In this document: positions 45,709 to 57,470 of the stretch, piece by piece | Numbering within the stretch: position 1 is the stretch's first letter | How the letters are laid out: each line of letters starts with the position of its first letter | Source of the DNA: Lepas anatifera | Taxonomy: Eukaryota > Arthropoda > Thecostraca > Lepadidae | Reading direction: 5' to 3' | Assembly (NCBI GenBank): GCA_034440635.1 | Contig: JAOTON010001584.1 | Location: forward strand, 139,001-203,000 | DNA length: 64,000 nt | Made by a program: the position numbers and the translations under genes | The notes under the pieces: generated by a model | The model's database searches: none | Told to the model about the DNA's origin: nothing | Seen by the model: the letters and a program-made list of their open reading frames with translations, nothing else

Positions 45709-46744
45709 TTAACCCGCGCCCCACCGGGGGTCCGGCGCCACCTTCGCCCCACCGGGGGGGCCATCGATGGCCCCCCTCTAACTCCGAAAATATGGGCGTT
45801 AGCGCAAATCTGCAAAGTGCAATAGAAAGCTCGCGTGAATTCAGTAAGAAATTACTTCGCATGTTTTAGTCCTCAGGTCAATAGTTTGACCTCCAGAGGT
45901 CAAATTAGGTCAAGATCGGCTATTTTCACTCAAATATGCAATGATTAAGCAAACTGGGCATAACTCTTATGTCATTAGAGCTATTGAGGCCTGGTAAAGT
46001 ACATTTGATAGCAAATTGCCAGTACTTTTTCCGCTATGTGGAACGTAAAGACCTCCCGCCAGTGGTTTGACCGCCAGAGGTCACCTCGTGACCTAATATG
46101 ACCTGAGGTCACGAAAGGTCAAAAAGTGACCTTGCCGTATATCAAATGAAAGCCAGTGACAAGACAAACACGATGGTGTTTGTTTCACCGCTCTAGCTCA
46201 ATTAGGTCAAAAGTTATTGTTAAAATACTGTTTTTGACCTCTGGTGACCTTGGATGACCTTGGAAAAGTCAAAGGGCAAATATGACCCCTGGGATCCGTG
46301 AAAGAGTGTCCAAAAACGTTGTTCTGAGCAGTCTGAGTATTTGCAATCATTTTTGTGGCTTTTATATCATGAAACAACTTTTCCCCATGCTTTTCCAATG
46401 GGAGAGGTCGCCTCGTGACCTGACCTCAGGGCACGAAATCGAAAAATCCCGGATATACACCTTGTAGACCCTGGAGGGGTTATGAAGTGTAGGAAGTTTC
46501 AAATCGATCGACTTTGAAATGTAGCTCTTACAGAGCTCTAAAGGTGAAGTGAGGTGACCTTGGTTGACCTCGTCTGTTGACCTGACCTTGGGTGACCCAG
46601 GATAAAAAATTTCAGGGATGATGGGAAAATGATGCGGAGTGAGAGGTAGAGCCCTCAACCGCGGCGCTGCGCCTCGTCGTTTTTCTGCTATCCCGGAAAA
46701 ACCTTAGGGGGCCATCGATGGCCCCCCGGTGGGGCGAGGGTTAA
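45709..46744 (-). mobile_element. TTAA-1 element, copy 3 (inverted)
   Basis: TTAA at 45709-45712 and 46741-46744 flanks 1028 bp in the opposite orientation to copies 1 and 2, with the same ends and GGTCA array. Near-identity among the three copies within 46 kb implies recent activity. Confidence 0.9.
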
Positions 46745-46853
46745 ACCTGATAACGAGGGGTGCATATTGGGGTGTAGTGAATCTGAAAAATTGTTTCACA
46801 TCAAAACTGTACCCGGTTTTTTCTTATTTCAGACCTTTCTGAACATGGCTATG

Positions 46854-48290
46854 CAGGGGTGTAATTTTCTATCTCTTTGGGGTGCCCGAGCACCCCCAAT
46901 CCTAATTTGAGCACCCCCAATCATGTGCTGAGCACCCCCAATACATGTGCCGCCCCTGGCTTATCACCGCTACCCTGAGGAGTGTCACACTATCTCATCA
47001 CTGCCACCCTGATCCATGCCGCCCCTGTCAAGTTTTTCCCGTTCCGGGGTTCATTACTTCCACTCTGATTGGTTCCACCTCTAGCTAATCAATGCCACCT
47101 GACTTATCCTTTCCCCTGATTTATGGCGCCGCATCATTGCCGCCCCCGCCCCCTCTGGATGAGTACTGCCGCCTTTTGTTTCATCACTGATCAGCTGGCT
47201 GATCACTGACACCCCTGGTTTATCACTGCCGCCTTAATTCATGCCACCCCTGGTGAGAAAAACCCGGTTTATTTCAACATCCATATACTTGTCCCTTCTG
47301 GTTAGTCACTGTCGCCCACTGAATTATTATTGCCGCCCCCCGGCTGATCACTGCCGCCCCTCGTTTACCACTGCCGCCCCCTGGCTGATCACTGCCGCCT
47401 CCTGACTGATAACTGCCGCCCCTTGACTGCTAACTGCCGCCCCTCGCGGATGACTGCCGCCCCTAGTGGATAACTTCCGCCCCCTGGCAAATCAATGCCG
47501 CCCCCTGACAGATCACTGCCGCCCATTAACTGATAACTGCCGCCCCCTGACTCATCACTACCGCCCCTGGCTGATCACTGGCGCCCCCTGACTGATAGCT
47601 GCCGCCCCTTGGCTAATCACTGCCACCCCTGGCTGATCACTGCCGCCCCCTGACTCATCACTGCCGCCCCTGCCTGGTCATTGCCGCCCCCTTGGCCGAT
47701 CATTGCCGCCCTCTGACTGAAAACTGCTGGCTCTTGGCTGATAACTTCCGCCCCTTGACTGATACTGCCGCCCCTTGGATGCTAACTGCCGCCCCTGGCT
47801 GACTCCTGCCGCCCCTTGGCTGCTAATTGCCGCCCCTGGCTGACCACTACTGCCCCCTGGCTGATAACTGCCGCCCCTTGGCTGTTAACTGCCGCCCCTT
47901 GGCTGTTAACTGCCGCCCCTGGCTGATAACTGCCACCCCCTGGCAGATTACTACCGCCCCTGCCTGATAACTGCCGCCCCCTGGCAGATTACTACCGCCG
48001 CTGCCTGATAACTTCCGTCCTTGGCTGATCACTGCCGCCCCCTGGCTGATCATTGCCGCCCCCTGACTGAAAACTGTCGGCCTTTGGCTGATAACTGCCG
48101 CCGCTGGCTGATCATTCCCGCCCCCGGCGGATTGATAAGTGCCACCCCCTGGCTGATAACTGCTGCCCCTGGCTGATAGCCGCTTCCACTTGACTGATCA
48201 ATTCCGCCCCTTGGCTGCTAACTGCCGCCCCTGGCTGATCACTGCCGCACCTTGGTTAATAACTGCCACGCCTGGCTAATCACTGCCGTC
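46854..48290. repeat. Satellite A array (copy 2)
   Basis: Units near GATCACTGCCGCCCCTGGCT run for about 1.4 kb. They are more regular than in copy 1, especially at 47340-48260. Variants swap GATCACTG for GATAACTG or GCTAACTG. Confidence 0.85.
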
Positions 48291-49380
48291 TCCCGGGGCA
48301 GTGAGCATTCTGGGGGAGCATCCTTCTTTGGATATCACTAACATCATGTTATATCTGAGGAGCGTTAGTTTTAACATCGTATATTCATCCTAGTAGTTTT
48401 CAGGTTTTACATAACGTCGAGTTTCATGTTACCTATAGTCCCTGACTTTAGTATAACGTGTAAAATTGTCTGTATCATTTTTCAGTATTTGTTTTTTATT
48501 TCATTTTTTAAATGTTTTATATAATCTTCTGATACAACTTTCACAACCTGACCTGTTTTACCACCTGACTTGTTAAAATTCATGCGGAAATGTCCTATTT
48601 GCGTATTTTATTTAGTGTTATGGGCACCGTATGGCCCTAGATGTCGGCGCGCCCTAGAACCTCAAATATGATGATGGACCGTCTCGCGGCTGATCACTGC
48701 CACCCCTGGTTCATCACTGCCGCCCGAATTCATGCCACCTCTTGCTCATTGATGCTGCCCTGGCATGTTTTGATCCAAATGCACGCCGCCCCGCCTCATC
48801 GCTGCCGCCCCTGGTTCATCACTGCCGCCCCCTGGTTGATCACTGTCTCCCCTGGTTCATAACTGCCACTCAGATTAATCATTGCTGCCTTGATTCACGC
48901 CGCCTCTGGCTGATCAATGCTCTCCCTGTTTTGTATTAACCCATATATGAGCGGCCTCTGGTTAGACACTTCCTCCCTCGAATCTTCACTGCCGCCCCCG
49001 GCTGATCACTGCCGCCCCTGGTTTATCACTGCCGAGGAGACCAGTCCGGACATGGCCCCCAAAACCGGTCAAACTTAGGCCCTGCTGTTGGCACAGTTTT
49101 GTCAGGATGAATCTCTAATACACTTCCAGAAGCAAACAGCAGCCTACAATCGTCTAATCGTTATATGTTTGTATATTGGATGAATTCTCCGAGCCGAGTA
49201 AATGGTAGAATGTTGCCGCCGTGCTTTTACTCTTTTAGTGTCAGCCAGCGGTAAAATTTATCTCTTTGGGGCGTGCGAGCACCTCTAATCACAATGAGAG
49301 CACCCCCAATACATGTGTCGCCCCCTGACTCAGTATTTCTGTCCCGATTCATGCCGCCTCCGTCTTACCACTGTGATCAT
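48291..49380 (+). mobile_element. Core of the giant element, uninterrupted in copy 2
   Basis: GTCTCCCGGGGCAGTGAGC to GGAGCGTTAGTTTTAA matches 16843-16955, and ATCGTATATTCATCCTAG onward matches 20700-21690. The junction near 48374 is therefore the empty site for TTAA-2. No coding frame stands out. Confidence 0.75.
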
Positions 49381-50717
49381 GCCGGTTCATCACTGTCTTA
49401 CCACTGTGATCATGCCGGACAGGCTCATCACTACCACCCTGGTTTATGCCGCCATGGTTCATCACTGACGCCTCCTACCTATCACTGCCACCCTAATTCT
49501 TGCCAACCCTGACTTATCACTGCTGCTCTGATTCAAACAGCACCGCGCTTATCACTGCTGCCAGTGGCTCACCAGTGCTATCCCCAGCTTATCACTGCCA
49601 CCCTGTTTAACGCTCCACCCAGCTCATCAATACCGCCTCGGCTAATGAATGCCGCCCTTGACTTATCACTTCCGCTCTAATTCGTGCCGCCCTTGACTCA
49701 TGACAGCCGCCCCCAGCTCGAGGACGGCGGATTCTATTTTTGGGCGGTTGTACAAGATTCGGGAGGCGGTGCCTTCCTTCTTAAGGGGAAAGGGGCAGTT
49801 CCATCCCCAGGGGGGCACCTTTGGCTCCCAAGGGGCGCTCACTCAGGGGGGGGTGCCGACATCATTTCCCTACGTTGAGACGATGTATTGGGTCTATTTG
49901 CTCTCCATGGGATGGTTTTGATGAAAGGGGGCACCATTCATATTTGAAACTTTATTTCGCACAGAGGGCCCTACCTCTTCAGGTAGGCGGTGTTTAGGTC
50001 TGATGTTTTATTGGCCGGCCTGGGGCGCTTCCCCGGACGAAGCCAAAACCGGGTGTGCAAAAATATACTTTTGCACACACTCATTTTTTCAGGATGTGCA
50101 ATTGCACACCCTGCCCCCCCCAGAGTCCGCTGTCCCTGTCCCAGCTTATCCCTTCCGCCCTGACCTGTGCCACCCGTAGTTTATAACTACTACCTACGGC
50201 TCACCATTCCCGTCCTCGTCTTATGCCCTTTGCCTTGATGCGTGCCACCCCCGGCCAATCAATACTACCCCCTCCCGAACTTATCATTTCCGCCCTGATT
50301 TGAGCCACCCCTAGTTCATAGCTCCCGCCCCCCGAGTCTTCATTGCCGCCCTCCCCTTATCACTTCCACTCTGGTTCGCGCCGCTCCTAGTTCATAGCTA
50401 TTGGCCCTAGCTCATCACTGCCGCCCTCGACTTATGAATTTGCCCTGTTTCTTGCCGCCCCGGCTAATCACTGTCGCCCTCAGCTTATCACTTCTATCCT
50501 AATTTGCGCCATTCTTAGTCCATAATTGCCGCACTGGGCTCATCACTGCAGCACTAATGCTTGCCTCCCCTGTGCGTTAGGGTAAAATAAAAGGCGTTAG
50601 GGCAAAAATAAAGGGAATGCACGGGTACAGTGGAGTTGCCATGTTTCTTAATATTTACAGAACTACAAGCGTGGGTTGGAGCACTATCGGTGTTTTTGCT
50701 TTCTTTCCACCTAGTGA
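49381..50717. repeat. Diverged satellite-A-like region absent from copy 1
   Basis: Loose TTATCACTGCCGCCCTGATT-like units continue with a unique GC-rich insert around 49700-50130. Copy 1 jumps from the CGTCCTACCGTC block (21690) straight to TTTGCTTTCATTTCAATC (21711), so about 3.3 kb here (including later insertions) has no counterpart there. Confidence 0.55.
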
Positions 50718-51175
50718 TTAAAGGGAATGTGGCACCTTTATAACGTGAATTTAACTGAGGTAGCCAAGTTGTAAAGCATGACAGAAAACCCGGTACTCTA
50801 TATATAAATTGTCGTGAAACTCAAACTTTCCGAATAAAAAAGCTAAAAACTACCTGAAATGTACCCCTCATGTACCCGTAGCAGCAGGCCACAGTTGACA
50901 GCCATGTTGGTGTGACGACATATGCTGACGTCATGGTGAGTATCAGCCAATTGAAGCCCTTGTAGCCTATTGAATATCGTAGTGGTTGCCAGATCATGAC
51001 ATCATCCAGTGGCAGATATTTATTTATTTCCCTAGATGAGCATTTTAAAAATAAAAATATTGCGCCTGTTGCACATTTTTCGGAGAAATAATGGATGTCT
51101 CCATGATTTTCGTCTAAAAGTTCCCCTAGTTACACTACATTTCAGGATTCAAGCAAGGTGCCACATTCCCTCTAA
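50718..51175 (-). mobile_element. TTAA-6 MITE, copy A
   Basis: TTAA at 50718 and a decayed CTAA at 51172 flank 450 bp with ends AGGGAATGTGGCACC and GGTGCCACATTCCCT. It carries TGACGTCA at 50926-50933 and a CCAAT box (AGCCAAT) about 13 bp away. Orientation is opposite to copies C and D. Confidence 0.82.
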
Positions 51176-51188
51176 ATGGATTTCATTT

Positions 51189-51735
51189 TTAACACGCGCA
51201 TTGACGGGGGACTGAGCCACCTTCGCTTTGATGGGGGGGCGCTTACCCGCCCCCCTAAGATCTCGAGAACCACGCTAGGTAGCGAAAAACGGTAAACAAC
51301 GTTGGGTTGCCCATCCACTTCTCCATCGAAAGTATTTGAACCATTTTTTTCAGGTCACTTTTAAGGTCACGAGCGGCAAAACATGCCGTCATAGGGATAA
51401 CATGTAAATGAAGGTTTTCAGCCGTTACATCTGAACTAGTAAAGATAGAGCAAAACAACTAGAACTGTATGAATCTTTGCAGCAAGCCGAATCGAATGAT
51501 ACATAATTGACCTTGCTAGGTCAAATCAAGGATTTTAGAATTTTTATGTCAGGTCACTGGACCTGTACTGGTGACCTGACCTGAGATGACCTAACCTTAA
51601 GATTTTCACAGAAGTTTTAAAAATGATGAGAAAAAGTATGCCAAGTACGGCGGGCCACCGTTTTTCTGCTATCTCCGAAAAACCTGAGGGTGGGGGCGGG
51701 TACCCGCCACCCGCCCCCGTCAATGCGCGTGTTAA
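51189..51735. mobile_element. TTAA-3 element, short copy
   Basis: TTAA at 51189-51192 and 51732-51735 flanks 539 bp with ends CACGCGCATTGACGG and CCGTCAATGCGCGTG. GGTCA motifs include TGACCTGAGATGACCT (DR4) near 51580. It is shorter than the 834-bp copy at 21946, so it is an internally deleted relative. Confidence 0.82.
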
Positions 51736-51861
51736 AGGGAATCCCGTTAGAGGGAATTCCCGTTAAAGACAATCCCTTTAAAGGGAATGTGGCACCTTGG
51801 TTTAATCCTGAAATTTAGTGTAATTAGGGGAACTTTTAGCCGAAAATCATATTCCCTTTAA
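51736..51861 (+). mobile_element. TTAA-6 terminal fragments in tandem
   Basis: The array GTTAAAGGGAATCCC, GTTAGAGGGAATTCCC, GTTAAAGACAATCCC precedes a truncated TTAA-6 left end (51779-51857). It suggests repeated insertion or replication slippage at TTAA next to TTAA-3. Confidence 0.6.
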
Positions 51862-52313
51862 AGTGAATGTGGCACCTTGGTCGAATCCTAGAATTTAGTG
51901 AAATTAGGCGTACTTTTAGCCAAAAATAATGAAACCACTCATGATTTCTCTGAAAAATGTTCAATAAGCTCAATGTTTTGTTTTTAAAAATACTCCTCTA
52001 GGAAAATAAATAAATATCTGCCTGTGGATGATGCCATGATCTGGCAACCACTACCATACTTGAAATGCTTCAAGGGCTTCGATTGGCTGATGCTCATCGT
52101 GACGTCAGCATATGTCGTCACACCAGCAGCTCAACAATGGCCGCCCAGCGAGGGGCTGATGAGAGGGGTGGTGTTAGGTAGGTTTTAGTTTTTTTGTACG
52201 GAAATATCGAGTTCCAAGACAAATTATATATGGAGTACCGGGTTTTCCGACTTGCCTTACAACTTGGCTATCTCAGTTAAAATCACGTTATGAAGGTGCC
52301 ACATTCCCTTTAA
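51858..52313 (+). mobile_element. TTAA-6 MITE, copy C
   Basis: TTAA at 51858-51861 and 52310-52313 flanks 448 bp. TGACGTCA is at 52100-52107 and ATTGGCTG (reverse CCAAT) lies just upstream. It shares its right TTAA with copy D in a head-to-tail tandem. Confidence 0.85.
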
Positions 52314-52757
52314 AGGGAATGTGGCACCTTGGTTGAATCCTGAAATTTAGTATAATAAGGGAAAATTTTAGCCGAAAATCATAGAGGCTTCTTTGAAAGT
52401 GTACAATAAGCTCAATGTTTTGATTTTTAAAATGCTCCTCTAGGGAAATAAATAAATATCTGCCTCTGGATGATGCCATGATCTGGCAACCACTACCATA
52501 CTTGAAATGCTTCAAGGGCTTCGATTGGCTGATACTCACCGTGACGTCAGCATATGTCGTCACACCAACATGGCTGTCAACTGTGGCCTGCTGCTAAGGG
52601 TACATGATGGGTACATTTCAGGTAGTTTTTAGTTTTTTTCTTCGGAAAGTTTGAGTTTCAAGACAAATGATATATAGAGTACCGGGTTTTCCGGCATGCT
52701 ATACAACTTGGCTATCTCAGTTAAAATCACGTTGTAAAGGTGGCACATCTCCTTTAA
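52310..52757 (+). mobile_element. TTAA-6 MITE, copy D
   Basis: TTAA at 52310-52313 and 52754-52757 flanks 440 bp. TGACGTCA is at 52542-52549, with the ATTGGCTG box about 20 bp upstream. Orientation matches copy C. Confidence 0.85.
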
Positions 52758-52845
52758 GTCCTTTCCTTTCATTTCAATATCTATCCACTCTGCCATGCTG
52801 AAGGTAAAATTTAACCCCACAAAACTGATACACTTCAATCGTGGA

Positions 52846-55323
52846 CAGGGGCGCAGCCAGGGGGGCACGTGCCCCCCATCGGTGCCGGAGTGCCTTTTGA
52901 TCGCTAGGCGGTGCACCCCGTTTGGGCTGTGCCGCTTGAAATTTATTGCCCTTCGGCGTCGAACCTAGATGCAGTTAGATCACATTTAGCGATTAAAACT
53001 ATTTTTTACAATTTAGTACCATTTTTGGACAGCTAGGGCATTCTGTCGCCTTTCCAAGCACCCGGGAGAATATGGGTACGTAATTCTTGACCAACTAATG
53101 CCTCATCGTCGCCAATAATCGCACCGGTGGAGCTAATCTGGTGATCCTTTGGTTCATCTGGGGCACACTGTGCTGGTCTTGGCCACTTGAGCGGATCACG
53201 TGCCCTCTAAGCTGATCTGGTGCCCGTTGAGTCAATCTGGTGCCCCTTGAGCAAATAATTGTGCCTCTTGAACCTAACTAATGCTCTCTGAGTTAGTGTG
53301 ATGCCTCCGAGCTTGCCTGGTGCCCTATTAGCTGTTTTAGTGCCCCTTGAGCTGATCTGGGCCCCTGAGCTGATCAAATGCCTCGAAGAGTTGATCTACT
53401 GGCCCCTGAGCCAATATGGTGCCTCTTTGAGCTATGATCTGGTGCCCCCTGAGCTGGTCTGGTGCACCCTGAGCTGATCTTGTGTTCTCTGAGCTGAGCT
53501 ATGTCCCTGCTTTGGTCTGAGGGCTGGGAGCTGATCTGGACTCCTGGGCTGCTCAATCTGGTTCCCCCTGAGCAGATATGTTTCCCCCTGAGCTAAACTA
53601 ATGCCTCCTGAGTCGATCTGGTGCCCCCTGAGCCAACATTTTCCCTCCTGGGCCCATCTCATGTCCTCTGAGCTGGTCTAGTGCCCTCTGAGCTAGTGTG
53701 GTGCCCCTAGTGCCCTTTAGGCTGATCTGGGCCTCCTGAGTTGATTAAGTAATTTCCTCAGAAGCTCTGGGGCCCTGAGCTGAGTTGTGCCCACTGAGGC
53801 TGATGAAGGCCCCTGAGCTGGTATGGGACTCCTGGGCTGATTAAATGCCTCCTGGCTTGATTTTGTACCTCCTAGTTGATCTGTGCCCCGAGCTGATCAA
53901 GGACCACTGAGCTGATCCCTTGCCCTCTCTCTGAGCTGATATGGTGCTCCCTGAGCTGATCTAGACCCCTGCTCTGGTCTGGGGACTGAGAGCTTATCTG
54001 GGCCCCCGAGCTAATCGATCTGGTGCCCCCTGAGCAGATAAATTGTCCCTGGGCTAAACTAATGCCCCCTGAGTTGATCTGGTGCATCATGTGTCATCAT
54101 TGTGCCTTCTGAGCCCATCTGATGCCCTCTGAGCTAGTCTGGTGCCCCCTGAGCTTATATGGTGCAAGGCCCTATGAGCCTATCTGCGGCCCATTGAGCT
54201 AGTCTGATGACCCCCTCCCCATCTCCGGGGCCACTGAGCTAGTCTAGTCCCGGACCAAGCATGAGCTGCTCTGGGGGGGGGGCTCTGATCCACACCAGGG
54301 GCCCCCTGAGCTGGTCTTGAATAGACAGAGAATAAGAACACAAGGCCAAGTCCCATCACCTCGGGGGTCACGGGACTAGTCTAATCCCAGGGGGCACAAC
54401 TGGGGGAATGAGGGCAGCTGCTCTGGAAAACTCTGATCCACACTAGGGGGCCCCTGAGCTGGTCTTGAATAGATGGGGAATAACGACACAGTACAAGCTC
54501 CCCCTGCAAAATGGAGCTAACGAAGAATGAGCCGTCATCGCTAAAACGACTTGTGATGCCTAGGCACCCCGGGTTAAATAAATTGCTTATTATACTGGTG
54601 GATTCTGGGGAGGGGTGATAAAAAGGCATGTGCCCCTGAGCTCAGAGCACAGTCCCCTGAACCAGGATTTGTACTAATTGATTTAAATGAATGGAAAACT
54701 AGTTTCTCACAATTTTCAGCCCTATCCAAACTACCAGCCTGTTTACTTTTTCTTTACTTCAACTGGGACCGATCCTTGAAAATATGGAACTTTTATACGC
54801 GTTAAAAAGGCAGGTATCTCCCAAATTATTCCGGCAACACAAATTTTATCCGTTCAATGTCACTATGCCACACCTCCTCCCACGGCTCTTGTGGGAGCCG
54901 CGGAACTTAATCCGCGTTCAACCAGGGCTTACTCGTCACGACACAACCAGTTGGCATAACAAATGAATTTTCGACTCCAATATGTCTTATCTTGCACATA
55001 GTGACAGATATCACAGGCCCGCTGAATTCTCTGATGTCAAGTACTTGCATGAGTTGGCTGATTTGTCCTTAAATATATCTAAAAAAGTCGTGGTCTTGGT
55101 ATTTTTGTGAGATTTCGGTGACACTTTTCTTTTTCTGGTTTTTATTCAGTTTTCTTTCTCAGTCAATGCTTGATTTGCATTTTTCTTGGACCAGATGTAC
55201 CCAGAATTTGATATTAACTAAGATATAGTAAGTGTTTTAGGTTACGTTAAAAGTGTCCTTTCTCTCCCGCGGTGCCCCTCAAAGGTGGTGTGCCCCCACA
55301 CCAAAGCTTTGGCTGCGCCCCTG
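52846..55323 (+). mobile_element. Inner hAT-like element with satellite B, copy 2
   Basis: CAGGGGCGCAGCCA at 52846 and its complement ending at 55323 are flanked by a perfect 8-bp duplication ATCGTGGA (52838-52845 and 55324-55331). Length is 2478 bp. Most of it is satellite B (53100-54330) plus a non-coding body. The same insertion exists in giant copy 1, so it predates the spread of the composite. Confidence 0.9.
53100..54330. repeat. Satellite B array (copy 2)
   Basis: Units near TGAGCTGATCTGGTGCCCCC match the array at 22900-24320 closely in order and in irregularities. The two arrays therefore descend from one array rather than arising independently. Confidence 0.85.
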
Positions 55324-55358
55324 ATCGTGGAAAGATTTAAAGCACAAATTTGGTTATT

Positions 55359-56552
55359 TTAACCCTTGCCCCGGTGGCGGGTACGAGCCACCTTCGCCAC
55401 GGTGGGGAGGGGCTAAAAGACCCCCACGATCTCAAAAACTAAGAGAGCTAGAAAAAGCGCAAAACGGCAATCGAAAGCTCTTCGAAAATGATATCGAAAA
55501 TACTTCGGTCATTTTTCTTGTCAGGTCAATATCAAGGTCACCAGAGGTCAAAATAGGTCAAAATCGCTAATATGAGGTGTACTAAGAAAACCTCCTATAT
55601 CTCAGAACCTATGATAGCTAGAAACATTTTTCTAACACCATTCGAAAGCTCTTGAGATGCGCTTTCATTACAGTGGCATTCATTTTCGTGTCAGGTCAAA
55701 GCCTAGGGAGCTACAGGTCACTAAATATTGGGCATATTCTTGGGAATGTCCATAGCCACCCATGCATAAGGGCGTTTACTTTTTCGCTAATAGCTTCCAA
55801 ACCAAACAAGATACAGCCATAGTGTATGCACCATTGCAATCCTCTCGTCAATACGAATCGAATGATATATGATATTGCTATGCCAGGTCAAATTTAAGAA
55901 TTTGACCTGACCCAGGTCAACGGTCTGACCCAACTTGACCTGGTATAGTCATGATGTATATCATTTGACTTCCAGTGACTATACAAACACTTTGGTGACA
56001 AAATAATAGCTCTATCTTAGTTTATTCAAAATTTATAGAGAAAAACACCAAAAATGCTTATTTGACCTAAGGTGACCTTTTAAAGGTCACAAGTCAAAAA
56101 TTTTGGTATCAGCTTCAGAAATGGGCTAAGAGCAAGTAGCAACCGATGTTTGAAGTTGATTCCATCCATACTTACTGAGAAAAGCTCATTTCGTGATTTT
56201 CCCCATGCATTGTCAATGGGGAGGTCATGCTCTGCACATGACCTTAGGTCACCAATATCAAAAATCCCGGAACAAATGTTGTAGCTCCTGGTGGGCCCAA
56301 GATGTGGTATGAGTTTCATCTTGATCGATTAACCCTTCTTTTAGTTATGCCGTCCTAAGTATTTTTTAGGTGAGGTCACTTCACCTGACCTGGTGACCTG
56401 ACCTGATATGACCTTGAGCCAAAATTTTCAGGAAAGATGTAAAAATAATGAAGGAACAGCTAGACCAAGTTTCGGCGCGGCGCGCCGCCGTTTTTGGTCA
56501 CTTTGGAAAAACCCGAGGGGGTCTAAAAGACCCCCACCCGGGCGAAGGTTAA
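55359..56552. mobile_element. TTAA-4 element
   Basis: TTAA at 55359-55362 and 56549-56552 flanks 1186 bp with ends CCCTTGCCCCGG.. and ..CCGGGCGAAGG. Giant copy 1 has the empty site (GGATTATTTTAAGATGTG near 31305). AGGTCA occurs at 55535, 55545 and 55555 with a 10-bp period, plus TGACCTAAGGTGACCT (56062) and TGACCTGATATGACCT (near 56398), all DR4. No transposase is present. Confidence 0.88.
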
Positions 56553-56980
56553 GACGTGTATGTAGCTTTGGGATGTCGCCTAAAAAATACCTGCCCAACA
56601 TTAAAATGAAATGTTCCCTGTGCTATAAAAGGCGCAAAAAAGCGATGAATAACATATTTGGTGCAATGAAGGGGTGCCGCCCCCCAACGCCGCCGCCCCT
56701 ATGGGGTGCCGCCCCCCACCGGCTGAGCACCCCCAAAGATTTTTGGAAAATTACACCCCTGTGGCTATGACCATTTTATGTATATAAAATTGGGGTTAAG
56801 GTCTTGCTTTTTTAATTCAAAATAGGCATGCAGGAGTGCTGAAAGTGAGCATGCAAATGTGTCATTTAGGTGATGTTACACGAGCATATCTCAGAGACAT
56901 GAGTTATTTTCGATGCTCCAACACCTACTGGGGCCGAGCATTGCAGTTTCCAAGAAGAAGATGGAAAAATATCATTCAGG

Positions 56981-57127
56981 GCAGTGGCGGGTACAAGTGG
57001 GCGGGCTAGGGGCTCAAGCCCCCCACCCGAAATGACGAAATGCCTATAGTTAATGGAAAAAGCCGGAGGCTGGTCCGAGTTAATATCAGTAGCCCCCCCC
57101 GAAATACGGTTCTGGATCCGCCACTGA
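56981..57127. mobile_element. 147-bp CAGTGGCGG-ended mini-element
   Basis: CAGTGGCGGGTAC and GGATCCGCCACTG are inverted ends. The flanks ATTCAGGG and ATTCGGAG could be a decayed 8-bp duplication. It is related to the termini at 121 and 2660. The surrounding sequence at 56770-56980 and 57128-57470 shows nothing else. Confidence 0.6.
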
Positions 57128-57470
57128 TTCGGAGTAATTCTGGCCAGTTTTTTCTTTATCCTAATAATCATTTTATTCCTGTATTTCTCGGCTCCCTCTG
57201 CCTTTTCAAATGAGATGCTTCGTGTCTGCACTGCATATTTCATGTCACACTACATACGAAAGGTATATTTGGATAGGCTTTAAGAGTTAAATGACATTTA
57301 GGACTTTCAGATAATGCTGCTCTTTCATTTAAAATCATGGGGAACGCTTCAGATTTTCTTTGCCCCCAGAGAAGAAGTTTTTCCTTGCACAGCGTTGTTC
57401 ACATATCAACAGCTAACGTTAATATGAATCCTCTTACGGATGTTCAACTGAAAATACGTCAATGTTCCCT

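Larger units (their letters stand above)
46854..56761 (+). mobile_element. Giant composite hAT-like element, copy 2
   Basis: CAGGGGTGTAATTTTC at 46854 and its perfect 16-bp complement ending at 56761 are flanked by TGGCTATG on both sides (46846-46853 and 56762-56769). The flanks differ from copy 1, so this is an independent insertion. The contents follow the same order as copy 1: satellite A, core, inner hAT-like element with satellite B, and a GCCGCCCC-rich right end. Later insertions here are TTAA-6 (three or four), TTAA-3 and TTAA-4. Without them I estimate roughly 6.5-7 kb. No transposase was found. Confidence 0.92.
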
